Under the pieces are notes generated by a model that saw only the letters and a list, made by a program, of their open reading frames with translations, searched no databases and had not been told where the DNA came from. From [Bacillus] enclensis (GTDB lineage: Bacteria > Bacillota > Bacilli > Bacillales > Bacillaceae_B), in NCBI RefSeq assembly GCF_001456935.1, contig NZ_KQ758482.1, positions 1 through 64,000 of the forward strand: a stretch of 64,000 nucleotides of DNA. The letters are read 5' to 3'. Positions 36,656 to 44,587 of the stretch are shown here, piece after piece. Both the position numbers and the translations under genes were made by a program. Positions within the stretch are counted from its first letter, which is position 1, and every line of letters starts with the position of its first letter.

Positions 36656-36826
36656 TTAAAATAATGCGCTGATAACTAAAATAATCAGTAAAGCAATCCC
36701 GATAATTAGTGCAGCGATCGGAGCCACACCTAATGTGATCAAGAACGCCACTACTAACAAGACTAGAAGAAGCTTAAAGTAATCAAATTCTTCTGCAGCA
36801 GCATGGTGAGCTGGACCTTTTGGCAT
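36656..36826 (-). CDS. Small hydrophobic membrane protein, 56 aa
   Basis: MPKGPAHHAAAEEFDYFKLL then about 35 hydrophobic residues (VLLVVAFLITLGVAPIAALII, then GIALLIILVISALF). A short polar N-terminus and one or two membrane helices. GGAGGTGGATATTC before the ATG is near ideal, supporting translation. Possibly co-transcribed with the 206-aa gene downstream. Function unknown; small sporulation-associated membrane proteins have this look. Confidence 0.78.
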   Translation of the reverse strand: MPKGPAHHAAAEEFDYFKLLLVLLVVAFLITLGVAPIAALIIGIALLIILVISALF

Positions 36827-37000
36827 GAATATCCACCTCCTTGTTCATTTCTTTAATATACTATGGTTGTCCATATGGAAGTGTTTGTTATAGATAACTA
36901 GTATCTAGCAAAATGGGTGAATGGATTGATAGGGTGGCATTGAAATAAATTCAACGGGGAATTAAGAGGCTAGTGGTAGTTTAGGTTCTAAACCCGCTTT

Positions 37001-37379
37001 TGATTTCCGTGCAAGACTTCGCTTTCCGCGGGTAGGCCGTGAGCCTCCTCGTCACTTCTTTCCTGCGGGTGGGAGAAGCGGAGGGGCTTTGCTCAGAGGC
37101 GGGTGGCATAAGGCGAATCGGCCATGAAGGCGTTTTTTGCCTTCTTGGACGAGTTGACTTATGAGATGTGCCTCTAAGCCCCGCAGCTAGACAAATAGAA
37201 AAGCGGAGGCGGCTTGACCAGAGGCGACAAGCATAAGGTGAGCAAGCCGGAAAGGCGTACTTTGCCTTTTTGGCTTGCTCACCTTATGACCTCGAGCCTC
37301 TAGCCGCTGGAGCTAGACACGTCTCTCATCAGCTACTCTTCTCCCAGGAGTCTACGTCTTGCACTCCAATCAACCGCTG
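37001..37379. repeat. Family A repeat, copy 8, with nested second module
   Basis: TGATTTCCGTGCAAGACTTC to GTCTTGCACTCCAATCAACCGCTG, 379 bp. It contains the first inner module (AGAGGCGGGTGGCATAAGGCG ... CTTATGAGATGTGCCTCT) followed by a second module at about 37198-37318 (AAGCGGAGGCGGC ... GCCGCTGGAGCTAGACAC). The right end faces the katE terminator. This region and its flanks (36830-37500) hold no gene. Confidence 0.82.
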
Positions 37380-37411
37380 GAAACAGCAAAACAAATTGTT
37401 ATGAAACAAAT

Positions 37412-37489
37412 AAAAACCCGGGCTGCTTTGCTAACTAAAATGCAAAGCAGTCCGGGTTTCACTTATACAAAACACTTTTGTCTCAGCCT
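37412..37489 (-). terminator. Terminator with GGCTGAGACAA motif after katE
   Basis: Minus strand: AGGCTGAGACAAAAG about 20 bp after the katE stop, then CCCGGACTGCTTTGC...GCAAAGCAGCCCGGG and TTTTTATTTG. Stem sequence differs from the other two composite terminators but pairing is kept, with compensating changes. Confidence 0.8.
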
Positions 37490-37509
37490 TTATTTCAGAT
37501 TCCTCTTAT

Positions 37510-39564
37510 TCAGACGATTTCTCGATTCCAGTGACGATGGGCTGCAATCGCTTCAATGAAATCGGATGTAAATGTGTCTATTTTCTCAGCTGTCACAACA
37601 CCTGCACATTGTCCGATGCCGATGTCTTTCAATAAGGAGACCCCTTCATGGGTTGCACCAATAGGTTTGAAGTGTACAAAGGCTTCTTTTACAAAATAAG
37701 AAGTATCCTGTTTGAACTTCTTATCAAGCTCTTTTCCGCCGACAACATAGATACTGTCAAACAGAACGGAATCACATGTCAAGAACGTATGATCCACTTC
37801 CAGCTCTTCCCCTTCACCGCTTTTCAGCATACCCAGTTTGCTGCTGATGATTTCCGGCTGAAGGCCTTCTTCTTTCAATTCTTTAAGCACGCTTTTGACT
37901 TCCCTGCCGCTGAAGCCGCTCTTGACAATGACTCCAACTTTTCGTGTATGAGGTCTCTTGACCGTATTCTCCTGACTTAAAGCAGGAGAAGATTTTGTCA
38001 CTGTGGAGCCCGGACCCTCTGGAACCTTGGCCCCGATTGCTTCCGCAAATCCTTTTGCCATCTCAAGACTCACATTTGCGAACATATCGACTACCTGCTG
38101 CTGGACGGATTTGCTCATGACTTTACCGAGTTCAAAGCTGAAGGCGTCTATGATGTGTTCTTTCTCGGCTTCACTCATGCTGTTCCAGAACATGGCGGCC
38201 TGGGAGAAATGATCTTTGAAGCTTTCACTTCTTGTACGGACTTTGCGGCCTTCCACCTTTTCCTGGTAATGGGTATAGCCGCCTTCCTCTTCACTTGCTG
38301 GTGCCGGGGTGTTTTGAGCAAGGGAATTCTTATGGTAGCTCACCTGGCCTTTATTGATTGTATGGCGGGAATACCCGTCACGCTGATTATTATGGAACGG
38401 ACAGACAGGACGGTTGATCGGCAGCTCATGGAAGTTCGGTCCGCCAAGACGGATAAGCTGTGTATCTGTATAAGAGAACAGGCGGCCCTGGAGTAAAGGA
38501 TCATTTGAAAAATCAATGCCAGGCACGACTGATCCAGGGTGGAAAGCTGCCTGTTCCGTCTCTGCGAATACATTATCCACATTTCTGTTCAACGTCATCT
38601 TCCCAATGATTTTAACCGGTACTTCTTCTTCCGGCCAAAGCTTTGTCGGATCCAGTACATCGAAGTCGAAATTGAATTCGTCTTCCTCCTTGATCAGCTG
38701 CACGCCGAGCTCATATTCCGGGTAGTCTCCATTCTCGATCGACTCATGCAGGTCGCGGCGGTGGAAATCCGGATCCTTACCGTTGATTTTTTGCGCTTCG
38801 TCCCAGACAAGGGAGTGAGTCCCAAGGACCGGTTTCCAATGGAATTTAACGAAGTGGGCTTTGCCTTCTTCATTCACAAACCGGAAAGTGTGAACCCCGA
38901 ATCCTTCCATCATGCGGAAGCTTCGCGGTATCGCACGGTCGGACATGGCCCACATGACCATATGGGCTGATTCCTGGTTATTGGCGATGAAGTCCCAGAA
39001 TGTATCATGTGCTGTTGCTGCCTGGGGCATCTCATTGTGTGGTTCCGGCTTGATCGCATGTACCAGATCCGGGAACTTGATCGCATCCTGGATGAAGAAA
39101 ACGGGAATATTATTCCCCACCAAATCATAGTTCCCTTCTTCCGTATAGAATTTGGTCGCGAATCCGCGGGCATCCCTGACCGTCTCGGCGGACCCCCTGT
39201 TTCCTGCCACCGTTGAAAACCGGACGAATACAGGGGTTTTCTTGGAAGGATCCTGTAAAAATCCAGCTTTCGTATATTCTTTCATAGATTCATAGACTTC
39301 GAATTCACCGTGGGCTGCGAATCCCCTTGCATGGACGATCCGCTCGGGGATACGCTCATGGTCGAAATGTGTCATCTTCTCACGGAAATGGAAATCTTCC
39401 ATCAATGTGGGACCGCGCTCGCCCGCTTTTAGCGAAAACTCGTCCTCTGATACCTTCAACCCTTGATTGGTCGTCAGATGTTTCCCGCTGTCATCTACAC
39501 GATACTCTTCAAGCTGTTCATTTTTGCTGTTGCCGTTCACTTTGCTTTTTTTCTCGTTACTCAT
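37510..39564 (-). CDS. katE: Large-subunit catalase (HPII/KatE type)
   Basis: 684 residues, matching B. subtilis KatE. A heme catalase core with distal His (RIVHARGFAAHGEFE), VRFSTVAGNRGS, and proximal Tyr in RLFSYTDTQLIRLGGPNF. A C-terminal flavodoxin/DJ-1-like domain (about 520-680: RKVGVIVKSGFSGREVK, FVHFKPIGATHEG) typical of large catalases. I start at MSNEKKSKVNG, behind GAGAGGAATGAGGGA; the longer frame crosses the promoter. A SigB-like promoter upstream indicates general-stress control. Confidence 0.95.
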   Translation of the reverse strand: MSNEKKSKVNGNSKNEQLEEYRVDDSGKHLTTNQGLKVSEDEFSLKAGERGPTLMEDFHFREKMTHFDHERIPERIVHARGFAAHGEFEVYESMKEYTKAGFLQDPSKKTPVFVRFSTVAGNRGSAETVRDARGFATKFYTEEGNYDLVGNNIPVFFIQDAIKFPDLVHAIKPEPHNEMPQAATAHDTFWDFIANNQESAHMVMWAMSDRAIPRSFRMMEGFGVHTFRFVNEEGKAHFVKFHWKPVLGTHSLVWDEAQKINGKDPDFHRRDLHESIENGDYPEYELGVQLIKEEDEFNFDFDVLDPTKLWPEEEVPVKIIGKMTLNRNVDNVFAETEQAAFHPGSVVPGIDFSNDPLLQGRLFSYTDTQLIRLGGPNFHELPINRPVCPFHNNQRDGYSRHTINKGQVSYHKNSLAQNTPAPASEEEGGYTHYQEKVEGRKVRTRSESFKDHFSQAAMFWNSMSEAEKEHIIDAFSFELGKVMSKSVQQQVVDMFANVSLEMAKGFAEAIGAKVPEGPGSTVTKSSPALSQENTVKRPHTRKVGVIVKSGFSGREVKSVLKELKEEGLQPEIISSKLGMLKSGEGEELEVDHTFLTCDSVLFDSIYVVGGKELDKKFKQDTSYFVKEAFVHFKPIGATHEGVSLLKDIGIGQCAGVVTAEKIDTFTSDFIEAIAAHRHWNREIV

Positions 39565-39609
39565 TCCCTCATTCCTCTCTTTTACTATGTAAAATACTAT
39601 GGTGATTCT

Positions 39610-39634
39610 ATACCCGCAGTCTGTCGGTCTAAAC
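39610..39634 (-). promoter_or_regulatory. SigB-type promoter of katE
   Basis: Minus strand GTTTAG (39629-39634), 13-bp spacer, GGGTAT (39610-39615), matching the SigB consensus GTTTAA-N12-15-GGGTAT. It ends about 45 bp before the chosen katE start. katE is a classical SigB gene in B. subtilis. Confidence 0.78.
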
Positions 39635-39769
39635 ATTTCTTGGAATGAATGGTATGTTAAGGTTTCTGTCATCTCTCATGAAGTAATGTCCGCTTAGGTA
39701 CCTGCTCCTGTATGAAATCATGGTATACTTCAAATGGAACAAATATTCAAACAATTAGGAGTGACATTC

Positions 39770-40174
39770 ATGAAAGAAGATACCAAATGCCCCTTCTGCC
39801 ACCCGCATGAAGATTCCGATCAAAACATCATATTTGAAAATGCCACATGCTACTTCCTTCAGCACAATCAGCAGCAGGATGTCCTTGAAGGATGCGGCGT
39901 GATTGTCCCAAAGAAACACCAGCAGGATGCGTTCGCCCTTACGAAAGAGGAGTGGAATGATACATATGAACTTCTGCAAAAAGCTAAAACGTATCTTGAT
40001 GAGAGATTTGGAGCAGACGGGTACACCCTCGGATGGAATGCAGGAAAAGTCTCAAATCAGTTCATTTTCCACAGCCATTTTCACATCATTCCCCGTTATA
40101 ATGATGAGCCCCTTGCCGGTAAAGGGCTCCGATACTGGCTTAAACAGCCTGAAAACAAACGCCCAAATAGATAA
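39770..40174 (+). CDS. HIT-family protein
   Basis: 134 residues. CPFCHPHED at the start and the histidine triad HSHFHIIPRY near the C-terminus. HIT proteins hydrolyse or transfer nucleotidyl groups on AMP-linked substrates. The ATG follows TTAGGAGTGACATTC; the longer frame from 39734 has no site. Divergent from katE; followed by a strong terminator. Confidence 0.92.
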   Translation: MKEDTKCPFCHPHEDSDQNIIFENATCYFLQHNQQQDVLEGCGVIVPKKHQQDAFALTKEEWNDTYELLQKAKTYLDERFGADGYTLGWNAGKVSNQFIFHSHFHIIPRYNDEPLAGKGLRYWLKQPENKRPNR

Positions 40175-40182
40175 AACGAAGG

Positions 40183-40225
40183 CTCGTCCCCCTGCATTAT
40201 GCAGGACAGGACGGGCTTTATCTTT
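40183..40225 (+). terminator. Terminator after the HIT gene
   Basis: AAGGCTCGTCC...GGACGGGCTTTATCTTTTT, again with the GGACGGGC stem. Confidence 0.75.
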
Positions 40226-40263
40226 TTACCAGAAAACAAAAACTGGAAAAAACATCTTTACAA

Positions 40264-40322
40264 CCGTAACATTGTTCTGCTATAGTTCATATAAAGTAAC
40301 GTAACAATGTTTTGTTACAAAA
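40264..40322. promoter_or_regulatory. Palindromic region upstream of yhbD
   Basis: GTAACATTGTT (from about 40266) and AACAATGTT (from about 40300) are inverted copies about 22 bp apart, with GTAACG...TGTTAC around the second. TATAAA lies between. Possible operator and promoter for yhbD; the binding protein is unknown. Confidence 0.45.
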
Positions 40323-40342
40323 GGCATTGAGGTGATTATTCC

Positions 40343-40975
40343 TTGGATGACAATTTGATTTCGAAAAAAGAAGTGTTGGAACTGACAGGGATTTCTTATG
40401 GTCAGCTTTACCGCTGGAAACGAAAACACGTCATTCCCGAAGAATGGTTTATTAAAAAATCCAGTTTCACAGGTCAGGAAACTTACTTTCCAAGAGAAAA
40501 AATGCTGGCACGGATAAAAAAGGTGAAGGAATTGAAAGATACCCACTCCCTGGATGAACTCTCAGATTTCTTTTCACCAAATCCAGCGAAGATTGAATTA
40601 TCACTGGATGCATTGAAGCTGCAAAAGATTCTTCGAACAGAAACGATTTCATTCTGCACCCCCTTTTTAAAAAACGGTAATGCATTAGAGTTCCCCGAAA
40701 TTTTGAATATGTTCATATTTGAAAAAGTGCAGAGCCGCTTGGACCAAGACGACTTAAAGACCCTCTTTCTTTTTTTGCAGAAAGATTTCGATGCATTTAA
40801 CAGTCCTTCATTTGAACTCAGGGGACTTAAGAAACAGAAAAACGTCATTTGGCTGTTAGTTCCGCTGCAGACCGGCATTTTGACAGACCAGTCAGCTGAG
40901 ACGATTGTGAAGCTTGATTTACTCCAGATGGTTGAAGAATTAAAAATCATTTTAACGAATGAAATAAATGGATAA
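40343..40975 (+). CDS. yhbD: YhbD, DUF4004 MerR-like HTH protein
   Basis: 210 residues. Residues 5-55 (ISKKEVLELTGISYGQLYRW, then PEEWFIKKSSFTGQETYFPREKML) form a MerR-like helix-turn-helix; the rest is a helical regulatory domain. Starts with TTG after GAGGTGATTATTCC. Neighbour of a bactofilin-like gene, as yhbD is next to yhbE/yhbF in B. subtilis. Stop codon is 17 bp before the next start, so one operon. Confidence 0.85.
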   Translation: MDDNLISKKEVLELTGISYGQLYRWKRKHVIPEEWFIKKSSFTGQETYFPREKMLARIKKVKELKDTHSLDELSDFFSPNPAKIELSLDALKLQKILRTETISFCTPFLKNGNALEFPEILNMFIFEKVQSRLDQDDLKTLFLFLQKDFDAFNSPSFELRGLKKQKNVIWLLVPLQTGILTDQSAETIVKLDLLQMVEELKIILTNEING

Positions 40976-40991
40976 ACAGGAGGAATTCAGT

Positions 40992-41783
40992 ATGAGCACA
41001 GTTGAGAAAAAGGAATTGCATGATTTAAAAATCAGCGGATCGGGTACGTCGGGCGGCGGTAAGTTCAACTCAGTAAGAATCAGCGGCAGCGGAACGATTC
41101 AAGGCGATATCGAATGCAGAGACCTTAAAATATCCGGTTCCGGAAAAATAAACGGGGACATCACCTCTGAAGAATTTAAGTGCAGCGGATCTTCGAAGGT
41201 CGAAGGAAATATCCAGGCCAAGGAAATCACAGTCAGCGGAAGTACAAAAATCGAAGGATCCGTCACGGCTGCGGAAATGTCTGTTAGCGGATCAAGCAGG
41301 ATATCTGAGAATTTGACCTGCAAGGAATTCAGTTCAAGCGGTTCTACCAAAATAGAGGGGAAGGTTCACGGAGGAGAACTCCGGTCCCACGGCGCACTGA
41401 AAGTAGAGAAAGAATGTGAGGTTGAAACGTTCATATCGAGAGGCGGAGTGACAATCAACGGTTTGCTCAGTGCAGATAAGGTTAATATTAAACTAAGCCA
41501 TGAATCGTTCATCAAGGAAATCGGCGGCGAAATCATTGAGGTGAAAAACGAGCACTCCTCCACTCTGATCAAACAGGTAGTGAATTTTTTCATGCAGCGT
41601 GACGACTACCTCCGATCGGATTTAATCGAAGGAGACGAAATCTACCTTGAACACACCAGGGCAAAGCTGGTAAGAGGAAAAAACATAGTCATCGGGGAAA
41701 ACTGCGAAATCGACACAGTCGAATACTCAGGCACCATTGACATAAAAGACGGCAGCAAAGTAGGAAACACAATCAAATACTAA
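40992..41783 (+). CDS. Bactofilin-like polymer-forming protein (YhbE/YhbF type)
   Basis: 263 residues. About eight repeats of roughly 18-20 residues with the pattern SGSGxxxGDIxxxxxxxSGSG (ISGSGTIQGDIECRDLK, VSGSTKIEGSVTAAEMS), the right-handed beta-helix of bactofilins that self-assemble into filaments. The C-terminal third is less regular. AGGAGGAATTCAGT precedes the ATG; an earlier ATG overlaps the yhbD stop. B. subtilis has two shorter paralogues (YhbE, YhbF) here; only one was found in this window. Confidence 0.88.
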   Translation: MSTVEKKELHDLKISGSGTSGGGKFNSVRISGSGTIQGDIECRDLKISGSGKINGDITSEEFKCSGSSKVEGNIQAKEITVSGSTKIEGSVTAAEMSVSGSSRISENLTCKEFSSSGSTKIEGKVHGGELRSHGALKVEKECEVETFISRGGVTINGLLSADKVNIKLSHESFIKEIGGEIIEVKNEHSSTLIKQVVNFFMQRDDYLRSDLIEGDEIYLEHTRAKLVRGKNIVIGENCEIDTVEYSGTIDIKDGSKVGNTIKY

Positions 41784-41799
41784 TTAAATGTAGAAAGCA

Positions 41800-41834
41800 A
41801 ATGCCCGTCCCTCATTGTCAGAGACGGGCATTTA
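41800..41834. terminator. Bidirectional terminator bactofilin/glycosyltransferase
   Basis: AAATGCCCGTCCCTC-ATTGTCA-GAGACGGGCATTT between convergent genes. Confidence 0.88.
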
Positions 41835-43004
41835 TTAATTTAATATGGTTTTCGTAACGCCTGTCTTATTAAGAGAAGGCTTCACCAACGAGTCTTCCTG
41901 ATTCACCTTCAGCAGCGTATTCAAGCTTTCATCCACACAAGTGGAAATCGAAGACAGATACTGCTGCAGCCGAACAAGATAATCATTCATTTCCCGTTTA
42001 TCCTTAAGGACATTCGTGATGATTTCCAGCGGATCCTCACTATTCAATAAGTAGACGAGTTTCTTTTCCTTTAGGAATTCCAAATTGACCTCTTCCTGTC
42101 CCGGCAAATAATCATGTATAAAGATCGGTATCCTTTTATTTAATACTTCCGTAATCGTTACTCCGCCAGGCTTTGTAATGATGGCATCAACTGAATCATA
42201 AATGGCATTCAGCTCTTCACGATCATCGATATACATTAATGGGGTGATATTAGGTAAACCCGATAATTTATCGAATAATTCCTTGTTATGCCCGCAAAGG
42301 ACAGTATAAGTAAAATGTTCTGCCCCGGAAGGATTCATCATAAATTCGTTCAAGACACATAAGCCATTATTCCCGCCTGCAACCAGGAGATGTTTTCTTC
42401 CTAAGGATGTGTTTTTTGATTTCCCGGTCTTGTCTTTATAGATATTGGAAACCGGCACCCCTGTGTTAAAGATTCGATCTGACGGTATTGAATACTGCCG
42501 GATTAATTCGTCCTTTGCTTCACTGCTTGGCACCATATGAAAATCTATATTCTCTTTATCCCACACTCCATTGATGAAGAAATCAGTATATACATTTATT
42601 GTTTTCGTTGAAAAGGACGGGGATTTTTTCTTCAGTTTCCCAAGAATCCTGGATGGAAATGAATGAGTGCAGATGATATGGGACGGCTGCTCTTCCTCAA
42701 CCAATCTTTTCAGCTTCATTTCGAAATAGATGGAGAATACGGAAAAGCTCTTTAACATACCCGTATATTCTTCGCTCATCATCAACTGCGCATAAAACCT
42801 TTTATAACTCTCCGGGAAAGCCTTGATCCACTTCAAATAGAATCCTGAGACTGCATTTTCGAGCCATTGATTTGAGAAAGACAGGAAATCAACGATCTTC
42901 ACTTCTGCATCCGGATGTTTGTCTTTAATCTTCTGCTGCATGACTTCTGCTACTTTGACATGTCCAGTAGGTACGCTGAACATGGATAATAGGATGATTT
43001 TCAT
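41835..43004 (-). CDS. Glycolipid glycosyltransferase (MGDG synthase/UgtP family)
   Basis: 389 residues. N-terminal MGDG_synth domain (FSVPTGHVKVAEVMQQKIKDK, FPSRILGKLKK) and C-terminal GT28 domain with the UDP-sugar loop KPGGVTITEVLNKRIPIFIHDYLPGQEEVN. Likely adds sugar to diacylglycerol on the inner membrane face; sugar and lipid not deducible. The ATG overlaps the upstream DedA stop (ATGA), so translation is coupled. Confidence 0.9.
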   Translation of the reverse strand: MKIILLSMFSVPTGHVKVAEVMQQKIKDKHPDAEVKIVDFLSFSNQWLENAVSGFYLKWIKAFPESYKRFYAQLMMSEEYTGMLKSFSVFSIYFEMKLKRLVEEEQPSHIICTHSFPSRILGKLKKKSPSFSTKTINVYTDFFINGVWDKENIDFHMVPSSEAKDELIRQYSIPSDRIFNTGVPVSNIYKDKTGKSKNTSLGRKHLLVAGGNNGLCVLNEFMMNPSGAEHFTYTVLCGHNKELFDKLSGLPNITPLMYIDDREELNAIYDSVDAIITKPGGVTITEVLNKRIPIFIHDYLPGQEEVNLEFLKEKKLVYLLNSEDPLEIITNVLKDKREMNDYLVRLQQYLSSISTCVDESLNTLLKVNQEDSLVKPSLNKTGVTKTILN

Positions 43005-43603
43005 ATCTTTCCCCTCTCTTTCCTTTTCTTCCTTACATACTGGATCAACGTCGTCAAAATAAAAATGACAAGAAGTCCCACCCCTAAATAAGGGACGTAA
43101 TTGGGATTGATAGGGAACGTGCTGCCGAGCCCCCATCCCAGAAGGATGTATGAAATGCTCCATAGAAGCGATCCCGCTCCTGTAATCAACATATATCTCA
43201 GTATGTTCAGTGAAAATATCCCGGACAGATAAGGAGCGACCTGGCGCAGTCCAGGCATAAAAAAACCGATGATCAGGGTCTTCGGTGAATTCTTAGTGAA
43301 CTGCGCCTCAAATTTGACTGCCTTCTCTTCTGTCAGTCCAACCCATTTCCCATACTTTATGATGATTGGATAACCGACATATTTACCTGCATAGTATCCT
43401 GCCAGCATTCCGGCAAACGTTCCCAGGAATGCGAACAGGATGCCCCATGACATGGACAATTGACCATGTGCCGCTAAGACCCCGATCAAAAACAGCAGCG
43501 ATTCTTCCGGAGAAGGTATTCCTACAATGCCAAAGAATAAAAATATAAAAATGATGAAATAACTGTATTCCTGAATATATTGAATGATTTGTTCACTGCC
43601 CAT
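43001..43603 (-). CDS. DedA-family membrane protein
   Basis: 200 residues. IPSPEESLLFLIG..., FLGTFAGMLAGYYAGKYVG, then FFMPGLRQVAPYLSGIF with the conserved Arg of DedA/VTT proteins. DedA proteins help translocate phospholipids or carrier lipids. Start MGSEQIIQY follows AGAAGGGATATTGGC; the longer frame overlaps the deacetylase gene. Middle gene of an envelope operon. Confidence 0.92.
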   Translation of the reverse strand: MGSEQIIQYIQEYSYFIIFIFLFFGIVGIPSPEESLLFLIGVLAAHGQLSMSWGILFAFLGTFAGMLAGYYAGKYVGYPIIIKYGKWVGLTEEKAVKFEAQFTKNSPKTLIIGFFMPGLRQVAPYLSGIFSLNILRYMLITGAGSLLWSISYILLGWGLGSTFPINPNYVPYLGVGLLVIFILTTLIQYVRKKRKERGKI

Positions 43604-43616
43604 GCCAATATCCCTT

Positions 43617-44318
43617 CTACTGGAATGCTTCGTCAAGAGAAATGAACCGGATGTCCCTCTCCAGTGCATCTTTTATGAATGCATCCACGCATTCTACCAT
43701 ATATTTCGGCGCATCCTCATCGGCACCCAGCGTCGCTCCATTGTCATGAAGCACAAACACTGCCCCTTCAGAATCCGAATGGTTCAAACGGCGGCTCAGA
43801 TGTTCCTTGCATTCCTTCACTTTCCAATCCTTGAAAATATGTGACCATATGATGATCCGGTATCGGTTGGCGAACATCAATGAGGAAAAATTGAGATGTC
43901 CCCAAGGCGGACGGTATAAATATGTCCCTTCGCCGGTAATCCTTTTTAATACTTCATTTGTCCTCTCCAATTGCTTCTTTAACCCCCATGGAGTCAGGAA
44001 CCAGCTGGAAATATGCCTGTAATGGTGAAGGCCAAGAGAATGTCCCTCATCCACCATCCTTTTGATCAGTCCGGGGTTCTGCTCTGCATTCTCCCCTACA
44101 ACAAAGAACGTTGCTTTGACCCCGTGTCTTTTGAGGATCTCCAACAGTGCACTTGTATGCAAGGGGTGAGGCCCGTCATCAAATGTCAGCGCAATCGTCC
44201 TCTCTTGGGGGACCCTTCTGATGATCTTAATATCCATTTTCCTTATGACAATCGTACTTATAATGGAATAGATAAAAAAAGTGACTATGATAAAAATCAA
44301 AATGAATAAACCGCTCAA
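43617..44318 (-). CDS. Membrane-anchored polysaccharide deacetylase
   Basis: 233 residues. N-terminal membrane anchor (LFILIFIIVTFFIYSIISTIVI), then a NodB domain: motif 1 ALTFDDGPHP, motif 2 HSLGLHHYRH with both metal His, motif 3 YRPPWGH, motif 5 VFVLHD. Removes N-acetyl groups from cell-surface glycans outside the membrane. I accept the TTG start behind GGGAGTG because it retains the anchor. First gene of the deacetylase-DedA-glycosyltransferase operon. Confidence 0.88.
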   Translation of the reverse strand: MSGLFILIFIIVTFFIYSIISTIVIRKMDIKIIRRVPQERTIALTFDDGPHPLHTSALLEILKRHGVKATFFVVGENAEQNPGLIKRMVDEGHSLGLHHYRHISSWFLTPWGLKKQLERTNEVLKRITGEGTYLYRPPWGHLNFSSLMFANRYRIIIWSHIFKDWKVKECKEHLSRRLNHSDSEGAVFVLHDNGATLGADEDAPKYMVECVDAFIKDALERDIRFISLDEAFQ

Positions 44319-44587
44319 TGTGCAGTTACACTCCCAGTGTTGAATTTATGACCAGGACGGGTATCCATCATCCGCCCTTTGTCATCATATATTGCTTTTA
44401 TGAGATTATCAATGTTCCTTACCCTTTTTGCTCAGGAGCCAACCCTGTATTCTATACGAAAGTTTTGCCAGCCCCAGCGTATTTATCCACCATCTGTCCA
44501 AGTTGGAAAAACCACTTCCCTATTCTGAATCTTCTGTTATATTAATAGGTATATAGTACAAACTTATCTACCATGATGGAGGACTTT

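Noticed and set aside
39565..39672. 36-codon N-terminal extension of KatE
   Set aside because: It would translate through the SigB promoter; the internal MSNEKK start has a ribosome site and gives the normal family length.
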